DNA of 7,931 bases from Candidatus Pacearchaeota archaeon (GCA_003693875.1 RFLO01000007.1:1-7931), one strand, 5' to 3'; positions 1 through 7,335 are shown, counted from the first letter of the stretch. A program made the numbers and translations. The notes: generated by a model not told the origin, from the letters alone.

Positions 1-1770
1 CTCTAAATCGTCGACAATGTCGTTGTATTTGTTGTATTTCTCAAGCTCCTCGTCGGGAAGGCGGCGGGTGTTGTGAAGAATTGGGCGGAAGTTTATGAAA
101 TAAGGATTTGCGTGATTGTGTGCTGGGTTAACGAACATTCCAACGCCCGCTGACGCCTTGACAAGAGATTGTAGGAATTCTTCCCCGTATTTCGTTTTAA
201 TTCTGTTTAGATCTCCTTCGTCTCGCGTCCTCATTTGAATTTCTGTAGAAATGTTTGCTTTAATTTCTCCGACGAAGTCGCTTAATACCTGGGAGATTAA
301 CATAACCCCGTAACCCCACTTCCTAAACTCCCTGCATGCTCTTTCTATCTGGACAAAGCCTTCCCCAGAACCTCCAAACCTTGAAAGAAGTCTGTGAACC
401 TCATCAAAAACAAGGAGGGTTTTTAGGGTGGGCGACTCTTTTGGGTCTGACTGAAAAATTTGCCTTATAGTGTTTGCAACAAATATGTCCATATCTTTTG
501 GCTGAAGTTTGTTGAGGGTAAAAATTTGAATGTGGCCCGGTTGCGAGTATTTCTCCGGCCGTATTATCTGGCGCGCATCCTTTACTGCTCTAATGTTTCC
601 TGGAAATCCTCTTGCCTGGGTTGGTTTCATACCAAACTTAGGATAGAACGAAAGCATTTTTTTGTCTGTGCATTTTCTAAGCATTCCAGACCATTGTGCC
701 GTTGGGTCAAAGACTAAAACTGCAATGTTTTTCATAAGAGCCTCCTCTATTATAACCTGGGCGGTAATAGATTTTCCGCCTCCTGTCGCTCCTGCTACGA
801 TTGCGTGAGTCATCAGCCTATTTGGGTCGAGATAAGCCCCAATGTTTTTTTCTGCAATTTTTCCAAGCCAAAGGAAGGACTTGTCTTTTTTTGGAATGGC
901 TTTTAAATCAAGGGTCATCTTGTATTTTCTCTTGCTAAGGATTCTTTTCCTGATAAGATAAAAAGCAATTAATCCAAAAAGAATGAATCCGATTATTGAA
1001 ATCAAAAGCCAAACTGGAAGAATGCCAAAAAGCTTTCTTTGCATTAAGGGAATCTTAGCGTAAAAATTTTCCTCGGTTAAGATCTGCTCGTCTCCCGACT
1101 TAGTTTTGACCTGCAAAACATAATATCCGACTTCAGCATTTTCTGGAAAATTAAATTCTTTTATAAGTTGGATGGGGTTTGTAAAATCAAAATTTTCGCT
1201 TCCAAGCTCAATTGTCTTGTTTTTGGGGGTTTTTAAAAAATAAGATATTGTGAAATTTTTTAATGGCTCTGGCTTTAATTTTTTCAGGTTCAATTTGAAT
1301 TCAATTCTATCTGTTAAAAGTGTTTCTTTTTCACGCATCTGAATTTCTACAAGGTAAACTGGATTAAGAGACTTGTTGGTAATTGTAATATTTACCGGAA
1401 TTTTTTGTTCAATGTCTCCTGAAAGAGAAATTTCCCCCGAAAAAGTTCCAATCTTTAGGCCCTCTACATTAAAGTACCACTTAGACTCGTTTTTTGGTTC
1501 TACTTGTATTCCTGTTTCTTTTGAAGTGATTATTCCTGACAACTCGTTTGAGATTGTAAAAGTAACTTTGAGGGGGGTTGTTTTTTTGTTTTTTATTTTA
1601 ATAAAATCTTGAAAGATTGTTTTTTCCTTTATTGTCCTTTCTATCTTGCTTCGTGAAATCTCAAAACTTTTCTGGATGATGGGTTCTCCATAAGCAGAGC
1701 TTTGTGATTGGGCACTTGCGTTTGCAAGGAGCAACAAAGCGATGGCTAAGGCAAAAAAGCTATTTTTCAT
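1..1770 (-). CDS. Membrane-anchored FtsK/HerA-superfamily ATPase with signal peptide and extracellular beta domains (C-terminus beyond window)
   Basis: The minus-strand frame is open from the ATG at 1770 to the window edge (590 residues visible, no stop), so the gene is partial. Residues 1-20 are a Sec signal peptide ending ANASA. Residues about 21-245 form a beta-rich ectodomain with five N-X-S/T sequons. Residues about 251-273 are one membrane helix followed by a basic RKRILSKRKYK stretch, giving an outside-N, inside-C topology. The cytosolic part has a Walker A motif GATGGGKS (327-334, K333), a VLVFDPT strand (351-357) and a Walker B motif LLVFDE (452-457) followed by VHRLLSRFGG. A later LISQ (491-494) and RTRDEGDL segment match the FtsK/HerA (DUF87, VirB4/TraG-like) family. 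That family pumps DNA or protein through membranes as hexamers; substrate and role here are unknown. The start has GAGG 6 nt upstream and overlaps the preceding gene by 11 bp, implying translational coupling. The fusion of secreted ectodomain and motor is the unusual part. Confidence 0.88.
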   Translation of the reverse strand, partial: MKNSFFALAIALLLLANASAQSQSSAYGEPIIQKSFEISRSKIERTIKEKTIFQDFIKIKNKKTTPLKVTFTISNELSGIITSKETGIQVEPKNESKWYFNVEGLKIGTFSGEISLSGDIEQKIPVNITITNKSLNPVYLVEIQMREKETLLTDRIEFKLNLKKLKPEPLKNFTISYFLKTPKNKTIELGSENFDFTNPIQLIKEFNFPENAEVGYYVLQVKTKSGDEQILTEENFYAKIPLMQRKLFGILPVWLLISIIGFILFGLIAFYLIRKRILSKRKYKMTLDLKAIPKKDKSFLWLGKIAEKNIGAYLDPNRLMTHAIVAGATGGGKSITAQVIIEEALMKNIAVLVFDPTAQWSGMLRKCTDKKMLSFYPKFGMKPTQARGFPGNIRAVKDARQIIRPEKYSQPGHIQIFTLNKLQPKDMDIFVANTIRQIFQSDPKESPTLKTLLVFDEVHRLLSRFGGSGEGFVQIERACREFRKWGYGVMLISQVLSDFVGEIKANISTEIQMRTRDEGDLNRIKTKYGEEFLQSLVKASAGVGMFVNPAHNHANPYFINFRPILHNTRRLPDEELEKYNKYNDIVDDLE

Positions 1771-3703
1771 CTTTTTCCTCTTTTTGTTCCTGAATATCTG
1801 GGTTCTTTCCTTTTTGTTCTTTTTGGCTGTCGTCTCTTGGTTCTTCTGGTTCTTTGTCTTGTGTGCTGTCTTGTTTTGTGGCGGGGTCTTCTTGTTTTTC
1901 TTCTGGAGTTTTTTGTTTGCCTTCTGGTTCTTTGGTTGAAGATTCCGAGCTTTCTTTTTGTTTTTCCTCAACTTCCCTTAAAAGCTCTGAGAATTTTTCA
2001 AGTTCCTGTCTTAGTTTTTCGGAATCCTCAACAAGTTTTCTGTTGACCCCTTGACCATAATTTGCCTTTATACGCTTATAGATTTCGAGAGCCTTCTCTG
2101 TCTTTCCCTCCTTTACGAGTTTTCTTAATTCGTTTAGCAAAAGATATAACTCAAGAAGTTTTTTCTTCTTCTTATTTCTTTCATGAACCCAAATTAAAAA
2201 GAAGATTATTAAGAGGAGGAGCAAAAGAGCCATTGGAAAGAAAAGTTTTCTTGCAAGATAGATTAGTTGGAATTTTATTCCTATGAAAAAGGTGTCGGAG
2301 TCAAGGTCGATTTGTTTTTCTTCTGGAACCATGACTCTCGCATAGAATATAAATTCACCGCTTAGAGATGCGTCATCTGGAACCTTTAAGGTTTTTTCCT
2401 CCTCATAGCTTGCATAGAGGGTTATTTCCTCGTTTCCTGAGGCAATTATATTTCCTTCAAAATCCTTTATGGCATAATAGAGGTCTGCTTTTGACTCCCT
2501 TATGTCCTTTAGACTTTGAATTGTTATTTTTGCCTTAACCGGGTCCCCGGGCCTTACAAACTTTGTGTCCGGGCTCACACTAACATTTATTCTTATTAAT
2601 GATTCAAATTTTTTTACATCAATCGCTATTGGGACAATTACGGTCTCTGTTGATTTTAGTACAAGTCGGCCAAAATATTGGTCGGGCATGGTTTCTCTTG
2701 GAATTTTGAAGTCGATTAGAAGGTCGTAAGATTTTCCTGGACCAATTTTTATTGAAGTCTCTCCTAAAATTGTAAAATTAGAGACCCCATCTATTAATGC
2801 ACTTATTGCAGCCTCCCTAGTTCCAAGGTTCCTTATTTTGACTACTCTTGTTAATGTGTCTCCTTGCCTTATGCTTACTTTTAATGTCTTGGGTTCTGTC
2901 ACAATCGTGGTAATCTCCGTTTCTTTCGTTGGTTCTTCTGTTGTAATTGCTTTGCCAGTGCCAGTTCCCCTGCCTGTGCCTGTTCCTTTTCCTGTTGTTC
3001 CCCCGCCTCCACCTGACGACGTGATTTCGCTAACTGTGAAATTTTGTATGTCTGTTGCGTTTATGTTTCCCGAAGTATCTGCTGCATAAAACCTCCAATA
3101 AACAACCTTTCCTGCAGCCGCACTAATCTGGACCTTTTGACGAGAGGTGTTTGAAGTTCCTGAAAAATTGACTTTTGAATAGTTCGTCCATCCCGAACCC
3201 TGATTGATTGAAAAAATGTAGTATGCGAGGCCGACATTATCTGTCCAAGAAGCTGAAAAATTTACGTGATAATTTTGGTAGACGGTTTGACGGTTTTTTG
3301 AGGGGTTGGACCATTTTGGCGGCTCCGTGTCAAGCCCAACAATTACACTAAAATTGTTTCCTGACACATTAAACTCGCTGTCAGCCGCATAAAAAGTCAT
3401 ATACTGGCTCCCCTTGTATCCTGCGTCTGGATAAAAAGAAACCTTATTTTGGGAGTTTATCGTGACCGTGATGTTTGAAAGATTCGTGTGGGTATATATC
3501 AGGTTGTCTCCATTATCATCTGTAAAATAATCGTCAAGGTCCAGATAATCTACAAGTGAAGAGTTTTCAATAATGAAGATGTCCGAAAAGTTTTTTATAA
3601 GGTATGGTGGTGTGTTTGGCACTTTTAGCTTTGTTGGAACATCGTCGGCATAAGACAACGAAAGCGCCATAATTCCCAAAACAAAAAACAACTGCCACCT
3701 CAT
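1760..3703 (-). CDS. Single-pass surface protein with cadherin/Ig-like domains and charged cytosolic tail
   Basis: The protein has 647 residues. Residues 1-19 are a signal peptide ending SLSYA. Residues about 30-122 resemble a dystroglycan-type cadherin-like domain (N-terminal NTPPYL, a DLDDYFTDDNGD segment, FYAADSEFN near the end). Residues about 126-225 are a second Ig-like domain with the WTDNVGL and RFYAADTSGN signatures. Residues 230-251 are a Gly/Thr linker. Residues about 271-363 and 366-479 are two beta domains of NEW3/COG1470-like appearance. Residues 487-506 form a Leu-rich membrane helix, followed by HERNKKKKK. The cytosolic side has a helical segment (about 514-584) and a 60-residue Glu/Lys/Gln/Ser tail. 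All 14 sequons lie before the membrane helix, which supports the topology. The ATG at 3703 is preferred over an in-frame TTG at 3706 because it sits 26-27 nt from the TATA box. It is first in an operon with the ATPase gene. Function is unknown; a structural or receptor partner of the ATPase is an inference. Confidence 0.9.
   Translation of the reverse strand: MRWQLFFVLGIMALSLSYADDVPTKLKVPNTPPYLIKNFSDIFIIENSSLVDYLDLDDYFTDDNGDNLIYTHTNLSNITVTINSQNKVSFYPDAGYKGSQYMTFYAADSEFNVSGNNFSVIVGLDTEPPKWSNPSKNRQTVYQNYHVNFSASWTDNVGLAYYIFSINQGSGWTNYSKVNFSGTSNTSRQKVQISAAAGKVVYWRFYAADTSGNINATDIQNFTVSEITSSGGGGGTTGKGTGTGRGTGTGKAITTEEPTKETEITTIVTEPKTLKVSIRQGDTLTRVVKIRNLGTREAAISALIDGVSNFTILGETSIKIGPGKSYDLLIDFKIPRETMPDQYFGRLVLKSTETVIVPIAIDVKKFESLIRINVSVSPDTKFVRPGDPVKAKITIQSLKDIRESKADLYYAIKDFEGNIIASGNEEITLYASYEEEKTLKVPDDASLSGEFIFYARVMVPEEKQIDLDSDTFFIGIKFQLIYLARKLFFPMALLLLLLIIFFLIWVHERNKKKKKLLELYLLLNELRKLVKEGKTEKALEIYKRIKANYGQGVNRKLVEDSEKLRQELEKFSELLREVEEKQKESSESSTKEPEGKQKTPEEKQEDPATKQDSTQDKEPEEPRDDSQKEQKGKNPDIQEQKEEKDEK
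2951..3016 (-). repeat. Gly/Thr low-complexity linker coding repeat
   Basis: This stretch encodes SGGGGGTTGK followed by repeated Gly-Thr/Gly-Arg pairs inside the 647-residue surface protein. It separates the distal cadherin/Ig-like pair from the membrane-proximal beta pair. On the plus strand it appears as short imperfect repeats of the form cctgtgcctgttcc. It is probably a flexible, possibly O-glycosylated hinge, and a likely site of length variation. Confidence 0.75.
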
Positions 3704-3725
3704 CAAAAGTAATTTGGTTTAGGTT

Positions 3726-3734
3726 TATTTAAAA
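3726..3734 (-). promoter_or_regulatory. TATA box of the minus-strand surface protein/ATPase operon
   Basis: On the minus strand this reads TTTTAAATA. The centre of TTTAAATA lies 26-27 nt before the ATG at 3703. Archaeal transcription usually starts about 25 nt from the TATA centre, so the transcript should begin at or within a base or two of the start codon. No Shine-Dalgarno sequence is visible upstream, which agrees with a leaderless message. Confidence 0.6.
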
Positions 3735-3751
3735 CTTATTAGGTCCATTTT

Positions 3752-3766
3752 GAAAAGGTTTATAAA
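3752..3766 (+). promoter_or_regulatory. BRE/TATA promoter of the plus-strand operon
   Basis: A purine-rich BRE-like gaaaagg is followed by tttataaa (3759-3766). The TATA centre is 25-26 nt before the ATG at 3788, again predicting a leaderless mRNA. The element is almost identical to the one before the gene at 7336 (gaaaggtttataaa), so the two share a promoter type. Confidence 0.72.
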
Positions 3767-3787
3767 GGCTAAAATAATCCTTTTTTA

Positions 3788-4003
3788 ATGCCTAAAAAAG
3801 ACTTAAAAAAGCCAAAAGCTGAAACTACGGTGGTAAAGGGGACCGTTACACTGAATCAAAAAGAGGCGATTTTGAATCTTGTTGGCATTCTTGGCAGCAA
3901 TGAGCAAGACGTTGTTGGAAAGATAATAACCCTTTGGCTCTACAACGAAGGATTTATCGGAAAGGATAAATTCGGCAAAAATAAAAAGGGGGTTTCATCT
4001 TAA
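3788..4003 (+). CDS. Small putative ribbon-helix-helix (CopG-like) protein
   Basis: This is a 71-residue protein. After a basic, disordered-looking N-terminus (PKKDLKKPKAE), residues about 14-56 have the order expected of a ribbon-helix-helix fold: a short strand (VVKGTVTLNQ), a helix (KEAILNLVGILG), a turn with SNEQ, and a second helix (DVVGKIITLWLYNEGF). A Lys/Gly tail follows. RHH proteins bind DNA as dimers and often regulate their own operon; that role here is inferred from pattern only. It is the first gene after the divergent promoter and ends 5 nt before the long surface-protein gene, so the two are very probably co-transcribed. The ATG follows the TATA box by about 26 nt and has no leader. 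It could instead be a small structural protein unrelated to DNA binding. Confidence 0.72.
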   Translation: MPKKDLKKPKAETTVVKGTVTLNQKEAILNLVGILGSNEQDVVGKIITLWLYNEGFIGKDKFGKNKKGVSS

Positions 4004-4008
4004 ATACA

Positions 4009-7000
4009 ATGGAAAAGGGTGTGTGGATCTTGGTCCTTTTGGTCTTTATTGGGGTAGGATTTAATGTTGCCTTAGCCCAGCAGAATCAGACAAACAAAAG
4101 CCTTGCCATTGAAAAGCCAAAACAAGCCAGCGTCCCTACAGAGAAAACAAACATTAGCAAACCCTCATCAAAAGAAGAGAACTCAAAAGAGGTTTGGGAA
4201 AACGAAAGCGCCAAGATTAAAACAGATAACGAGAGTGTCGAAGTGTTGAAAACAAATAATTCTTTTGAGGCTTTGCCTCCAAAAATAAACAATGAAAGCT
4301 TCAATTTTTCAAGAAAGGATGCGGAAAATAGAAGTGGGGCGGCTAATAATACGGAGAAAAATGAAAGCGGGGAATTTCTTTCTAATTACAGCTTTGTTAA
4401 CCTTGATGACCTCATAAATAAAAGCGAGAAAAATGAAAGCAAAAACGACAATGTGAGTGTCGTGGAAAGTCCCAAAAAAAGGGGGGAATCGGAAGAGAAA
4501 AAAGAGGTTAAAAAGATAAAAAAGAGTCTTGTAAAAGATGGAAAAATTGAGGTAGAATTTGAAATTTTTGAGAATGAGAGTATTGATATCTCAAAAAAGG
4601 AGATTGAGGCTAATGGTGAAAAAGTTGTAAGGGTGTCAAGCCCAAAACACTTTGAGCGCCCAGTTCGTGTCTATTCTGATTTGCCCCGCCCTGTAAAAAA
4701 AGAAGATATTAGGATTCTTTGGGAAAATGAAAAAAACAAAATTGTTGAAGATGTCTTGTATATTGATGAGGATTCTGATGGGCTTGTTGAAAGGGTCTCC
4801 TGGATTGTTCCCCACCTCTCAACGCAATACTATCGGATAATAATAAAGACAAGGGATGGTGGAGACTCCAGTAGCCTTGGCTTGAAAATCTTAAGCCCGT
4901 CCAATGAAAGTGTTGTTGAAAATCCTGTGAAATTTGAAATTGAGATAAATTATACGAATAAAAGTCTTGTTAATTGTTCACTTAAAATAGATGGAAAAAG
5001 CTACGCTTTTAATTTTTCTGGGAAAAATGATTCTCACTATTTTAGCGAAGGAAGCCATAGTTTTTCTGTTTTTTGTTTTGATTCATCAAAGCCTTCAATT
5101 TCTGCATCTGAATCTGGAAATTTCCGTGTTGAGGACCGCTTCAAACTGGACGTGGAACCCTTTTCCTTTGTAGGCTTCCCCCTAAAGGGAAGTGTTTCTG
5201 CAAATGGAGGGGTTGTAAGCATTTTTTTGGAGAAAATTGGTGGTGAGAAAAAATTTGTAAAGAATATTAGTGGAAACTTTCCGCAAAATTTTGAGATAAA
5301 CAAGTCGCTTAGGGGGTCTGTCGGAAAATATAGGGTTATCGCTGTTTCTGATTACTTTGACCGGCCAGCTCGGCTTGAAAAGAATGTTAGTGTGGGTTCT
5401 GCTTCTGTTTCGTTTGATAATGAAGTTGAGGTTGGAAGTAGTGTAGAGTTTTCAGTAAACATTGATTCTGAAGGTTCTGGAAGTTATGACTTCTATGTTG
5501 GAAATGAGCGAGTTAAAAACAATGTTGCTTTTAATGGCAAGACCCAGTCAAAAATATCCAAGAAAATGGATTCAGGGGGTAGCTTTAAGGTTTCTTTGGA
5601 GGTTTTTGTTGGAGGAGAAAAGTATGTTTTTGATTTTGGTTCAATTTCTGTTAAAGAAACCCAAGACAAGAAAAACCCCGAAGTTGAACTCTTGTTTCCC
5701 GAATGGGAAGATGTAGTGAACACGCGGGACATAACTTTCAGATATAAGGCAAGCGACAATGTCTTCCTTTCAAATTGCAGTCTTGAGTTATACAATGCAA
5801 CAAAAGGAAGCTCGGGGGTTTACAAAACTGACACATTAATTTTCCCGCTGAACGCTCAAGATAAAAACCTTGCATTTAAGTCCAAACCAAAAAATAATGA
5901 GGAAGTGTCTGTAAAAATACTTAATTTTGATGCCGGCGACTACATTTGGGAGGTTAAATGTTTTGACAATTCGTCAAATAAGGGCTGGAACTTTAATTAC
6001 TTTCGTGTTGACTTTGGAAACAGTTCAACTACAAGCTTTGAAAAAGATAGCGGAGAAAACTATTCAAGGGAAGCAGAAGTAAGGGACTTGATAAAAAAGG
6101 TTAACGGGTTCCTTGAAAAAGAAAACAACTATGGGGCTGTTGAAAGAGAAGTTCTTGAAAAAATGGGAATCTCAAAAGATATGGCCCTTTACAAAAAGAG
6201 GCTTGTTCAAATTGATCAGGATTTTCGGTTCAACTTGCGGTTTCTTGATGATGCAAAAAAAAGAAAGAGAATTGAAGAATTAAATAAGGAAATTGATGAA
6301 ATAAAATCAAAAATTGTTCTTGGAATAAGCGTAAAGGATGATTACGAGTTTTCAAAGAATAGTCTTGACATGTCCCTTGAGGATATTCTTTCGCGTTATC
6401 TTGAGCTTACCGGAACAAGCATCAAAAGGTCTGCGCTACGAAGTCTTGTAGAATCCAATAAAGAATTGCAATCAAAACTTCGGACAAAAGTTAAGTCAAG
6501 AAAAGTGAGCATCCAATACCTGGACCATAAGAAGGACATTGTTCTTGTTGAGAAAAGTTTTGACTTGAATGACGAATCTGTTAAAACGCTTTTTGAGGTG
6601 CTTCCAGAGGACGTTGGTTCTGCTGTGTTTCTTGTCAACGGCAAAAAGGTTGGAGGGGGGATTTATGAGTTTAATCTCGATGAATTAAAAAACAAAGAAA
6701 TTGTTTATTATTTTGAGGACAATTTTGATCTAAAAAAGATAGAAAAGACAGAAAGTGTGCTTTTCAGTGAGGAGGTCTCAGATAGCGGTTTTTCTATTAC
6801 GGGGATGTTTAGCGGAATTGGCGACTCAATTGACATTTATTCTTTTTTCTTTCTTTTTCTTGTTGCGTGTATGGGGTATTTTGGGTTTTTTGTTTTTGAA
6901 AAGGTTAGATTGGAGCTTTGGAAAAGGGACCTTAATGTTGAGATGATTATTGACCTAATCGGGCAGGCACGTGAACATTTGAGAAGAGACGAGCTGGAGT

Positions 7001-7272
7001 ACGCAAAAGAGAAATACCAAAAGATGAAAGAGCTTTATCCGCGACTCCCAAGAAAATGCAAACCTTTTTTCTACAAAGAGATTCGCAAGATTTTGCTTTC
7101 AATTAACAAAAAAGACGCTTTCAGACTCCTAAGAGAGTACGAACGCGCAAAAGAAGAATTTAGGAAAGAAGATGCCCTTGCTATACATAAAAAGTTAAGT
7201 GAAATCTACAAAAAGCTTCCTCAAAAATACCGTGACAGGATTTATCAAAGAATTGTGAAGGGGGAAATTTGA
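4009..7272 (+). CDS. Large sequon-rich single-pass surface protein with Ig-like domains and repeated helical cytosolic tail
   Basis: The protein has 1087 residues. Residues 1-23 are a signal peptide ending NVALA. Residues 24-160 are a disordered Asn/Ser/Glu/Lys region with 15 N-X-S/T sites. Residues about 170-280 form a beta module with a DEDSDG calcium-loop-like motif (253-258) and WIVPHLS (265-271). Residues about 290-374 are an Ig-like domain with C323 and C356, residues about 375-550 more beta repeats, and residues about 556-668 another Ig-like domain with C590 and C651. Residues 685-830 are helical or coiled-coil, residues 830-915 a membrane-proximal alpha/beta segment, and residues about 942-963 the membrane helix. 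The cytosolic tail (964-1087) is helical and holds two copies of a Y-x2-LP-x7-Y-x2-I motif 57 residues apart. All of about 30 sequons precede the membrane helix. No good Shine-Dalgarno is visible, so translation is probably coupled to the small gene 5 nt upstream. No enzymatic motif was recognised; adhesion, receptor or scaffold roles fit. Confidence 0.9.
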   Translation: MEKGVWILVLLVFIGVGFNVALAQQNQTNKSLAIEKPKQASVPTEKTNISKPSSKEENSKEVWENESAKIKTDNESVEVLKTNNSFEALPPKINNESFNFSRKDAENRSGAANNTEKNESGEFLSNYSFVNLDDLINKSEKNESKNDNVSVVESPKKRGESEEKKEVKKIKKSLVKDGKIEVEFEIFENESIDISKKEIEANGEKVVRVSSPKHFERPVRVYSDLPRPVKKEDIRILWENEKNKIVEDVLYIDEDSDGLVERVSWIVPHLSTQYYRIIIKTRDGGDSSSLGLKILSPSNESVVENPVKFEIEINYTNKSLVNCSLKIDGKSYAFNFSGKNDSHYFSEGSHSFSVFCFDSSKPSISASESGNFRVEDRFKLDVEPFSFVGFPLKGSVSANGGVVSIFLEKIGGEKKFVKNISGNFPQNFEINKSLRGSVGKYRVIAVSDYFDRPARLEKNVSVGSASVSFDNEVEVGSSVEFSVNIDSEGSGSYDFYVGNERVKNNVAFNGKTQSKISKKMDSGGSFKVSLEVFVGGEKYVFDFGSISVKETQDKKNPEVELLFPEWEDVVNTRDITFRYKASDNVFLSNCSLELYNATKGSSGVYKTDTLIFPLNAQDKNLAFKSKPKNNEEVSVKILNFDAGDYIWEVKCFDNSSNKGWNFNYFRVDFGNSSTTSFEKDSGENYSREAEVRDLIKKVNGFLEKENNYGAVEREVLEKMGISKDMALYKKRLVQIDQDFRFNLRFLDDAKKRKRIEELNKEIDEIKSKIVLGISVKDDYEFSKNSLDMSLEDILSRYLELTGTSIKRSALRSLVESNKELQSKLRTKVKSRKVSIQYLDHKKDIVLVEKSFDLNDESVKTLFEVLPEDVGSAVFLVNGKKVGGGIYEFNLDELKNKEIVYYFEDNFDLKKIEKTESVLFSEEVSDSGFSITGMFSGIGDSIDIYSFFFLFLVACMGYFGFFVFEKVRLELWKRDLNVEMIIDLIGQAREHLRRDELEYAKEKYQKMKELYPRLPRKCKPFFYKEIRKILLSINKKDAFRLLREYERAKEEFRKEDALAIHKKLSEIYKKLPQKYRDRIYQRIVKGEI

Positions 7273-7300
7273 TTTGTTACTTTTAAGAAGTTAAAAATAG

Positions 7301-7313
7301 AAAGGTTTATAAA
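7301..7313 (+). promoter_or_regulatory. BRE/TATA promoter of the small lipoprotein gene
   Basis: The sequence aaagg followed by tttataaa (7306-7313) has its TATA centre 26-27 nt before the ATG at 7336. This predicts a leaderless transcript that is independent of the upstream surface-protein gene, which ends at 7272. Confidence 0.7.
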
Positions 7314-7335
7314 TGAGCATCCCTTGTTTTAATTT

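Noticed and set aside
1742..2054. Three overlapping plus-strand open frames rich in Phe, Leu, Val, Cys and Ser
   Set aside because: They are the antisense of the Glu/Lys-rich tail of the surface protein; the hydrophobic, membrane-like look is a by-product of reading AAG/GAA-rich codons backwards.
2838..3089. Plus-strand frame with a Pro-Val repeat
   Set aside because: It is the antisense shadow of the Gly/Thr linker and flanks of the 647-residue protein.
3704..3706. Upstream in-frame TTG as the start of the 647-residue protein
   Set aside because: The adjacent ATG at 3703 fits the TATA spacing (26-27 nt) seen for the other two promoters; TTG would be only 23-24 nt away.
3981..3992. aaaaaggggg upstream of the 1087-residue protein as a ribosome binding site, or ataaaaa as a separate TATA box
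   Set aside because: The G run is about 16 nt from the ATG, too far for a Shine-Dalgarno, and the TATA-like string is poor compared with the clear promoter at 3759-3766.
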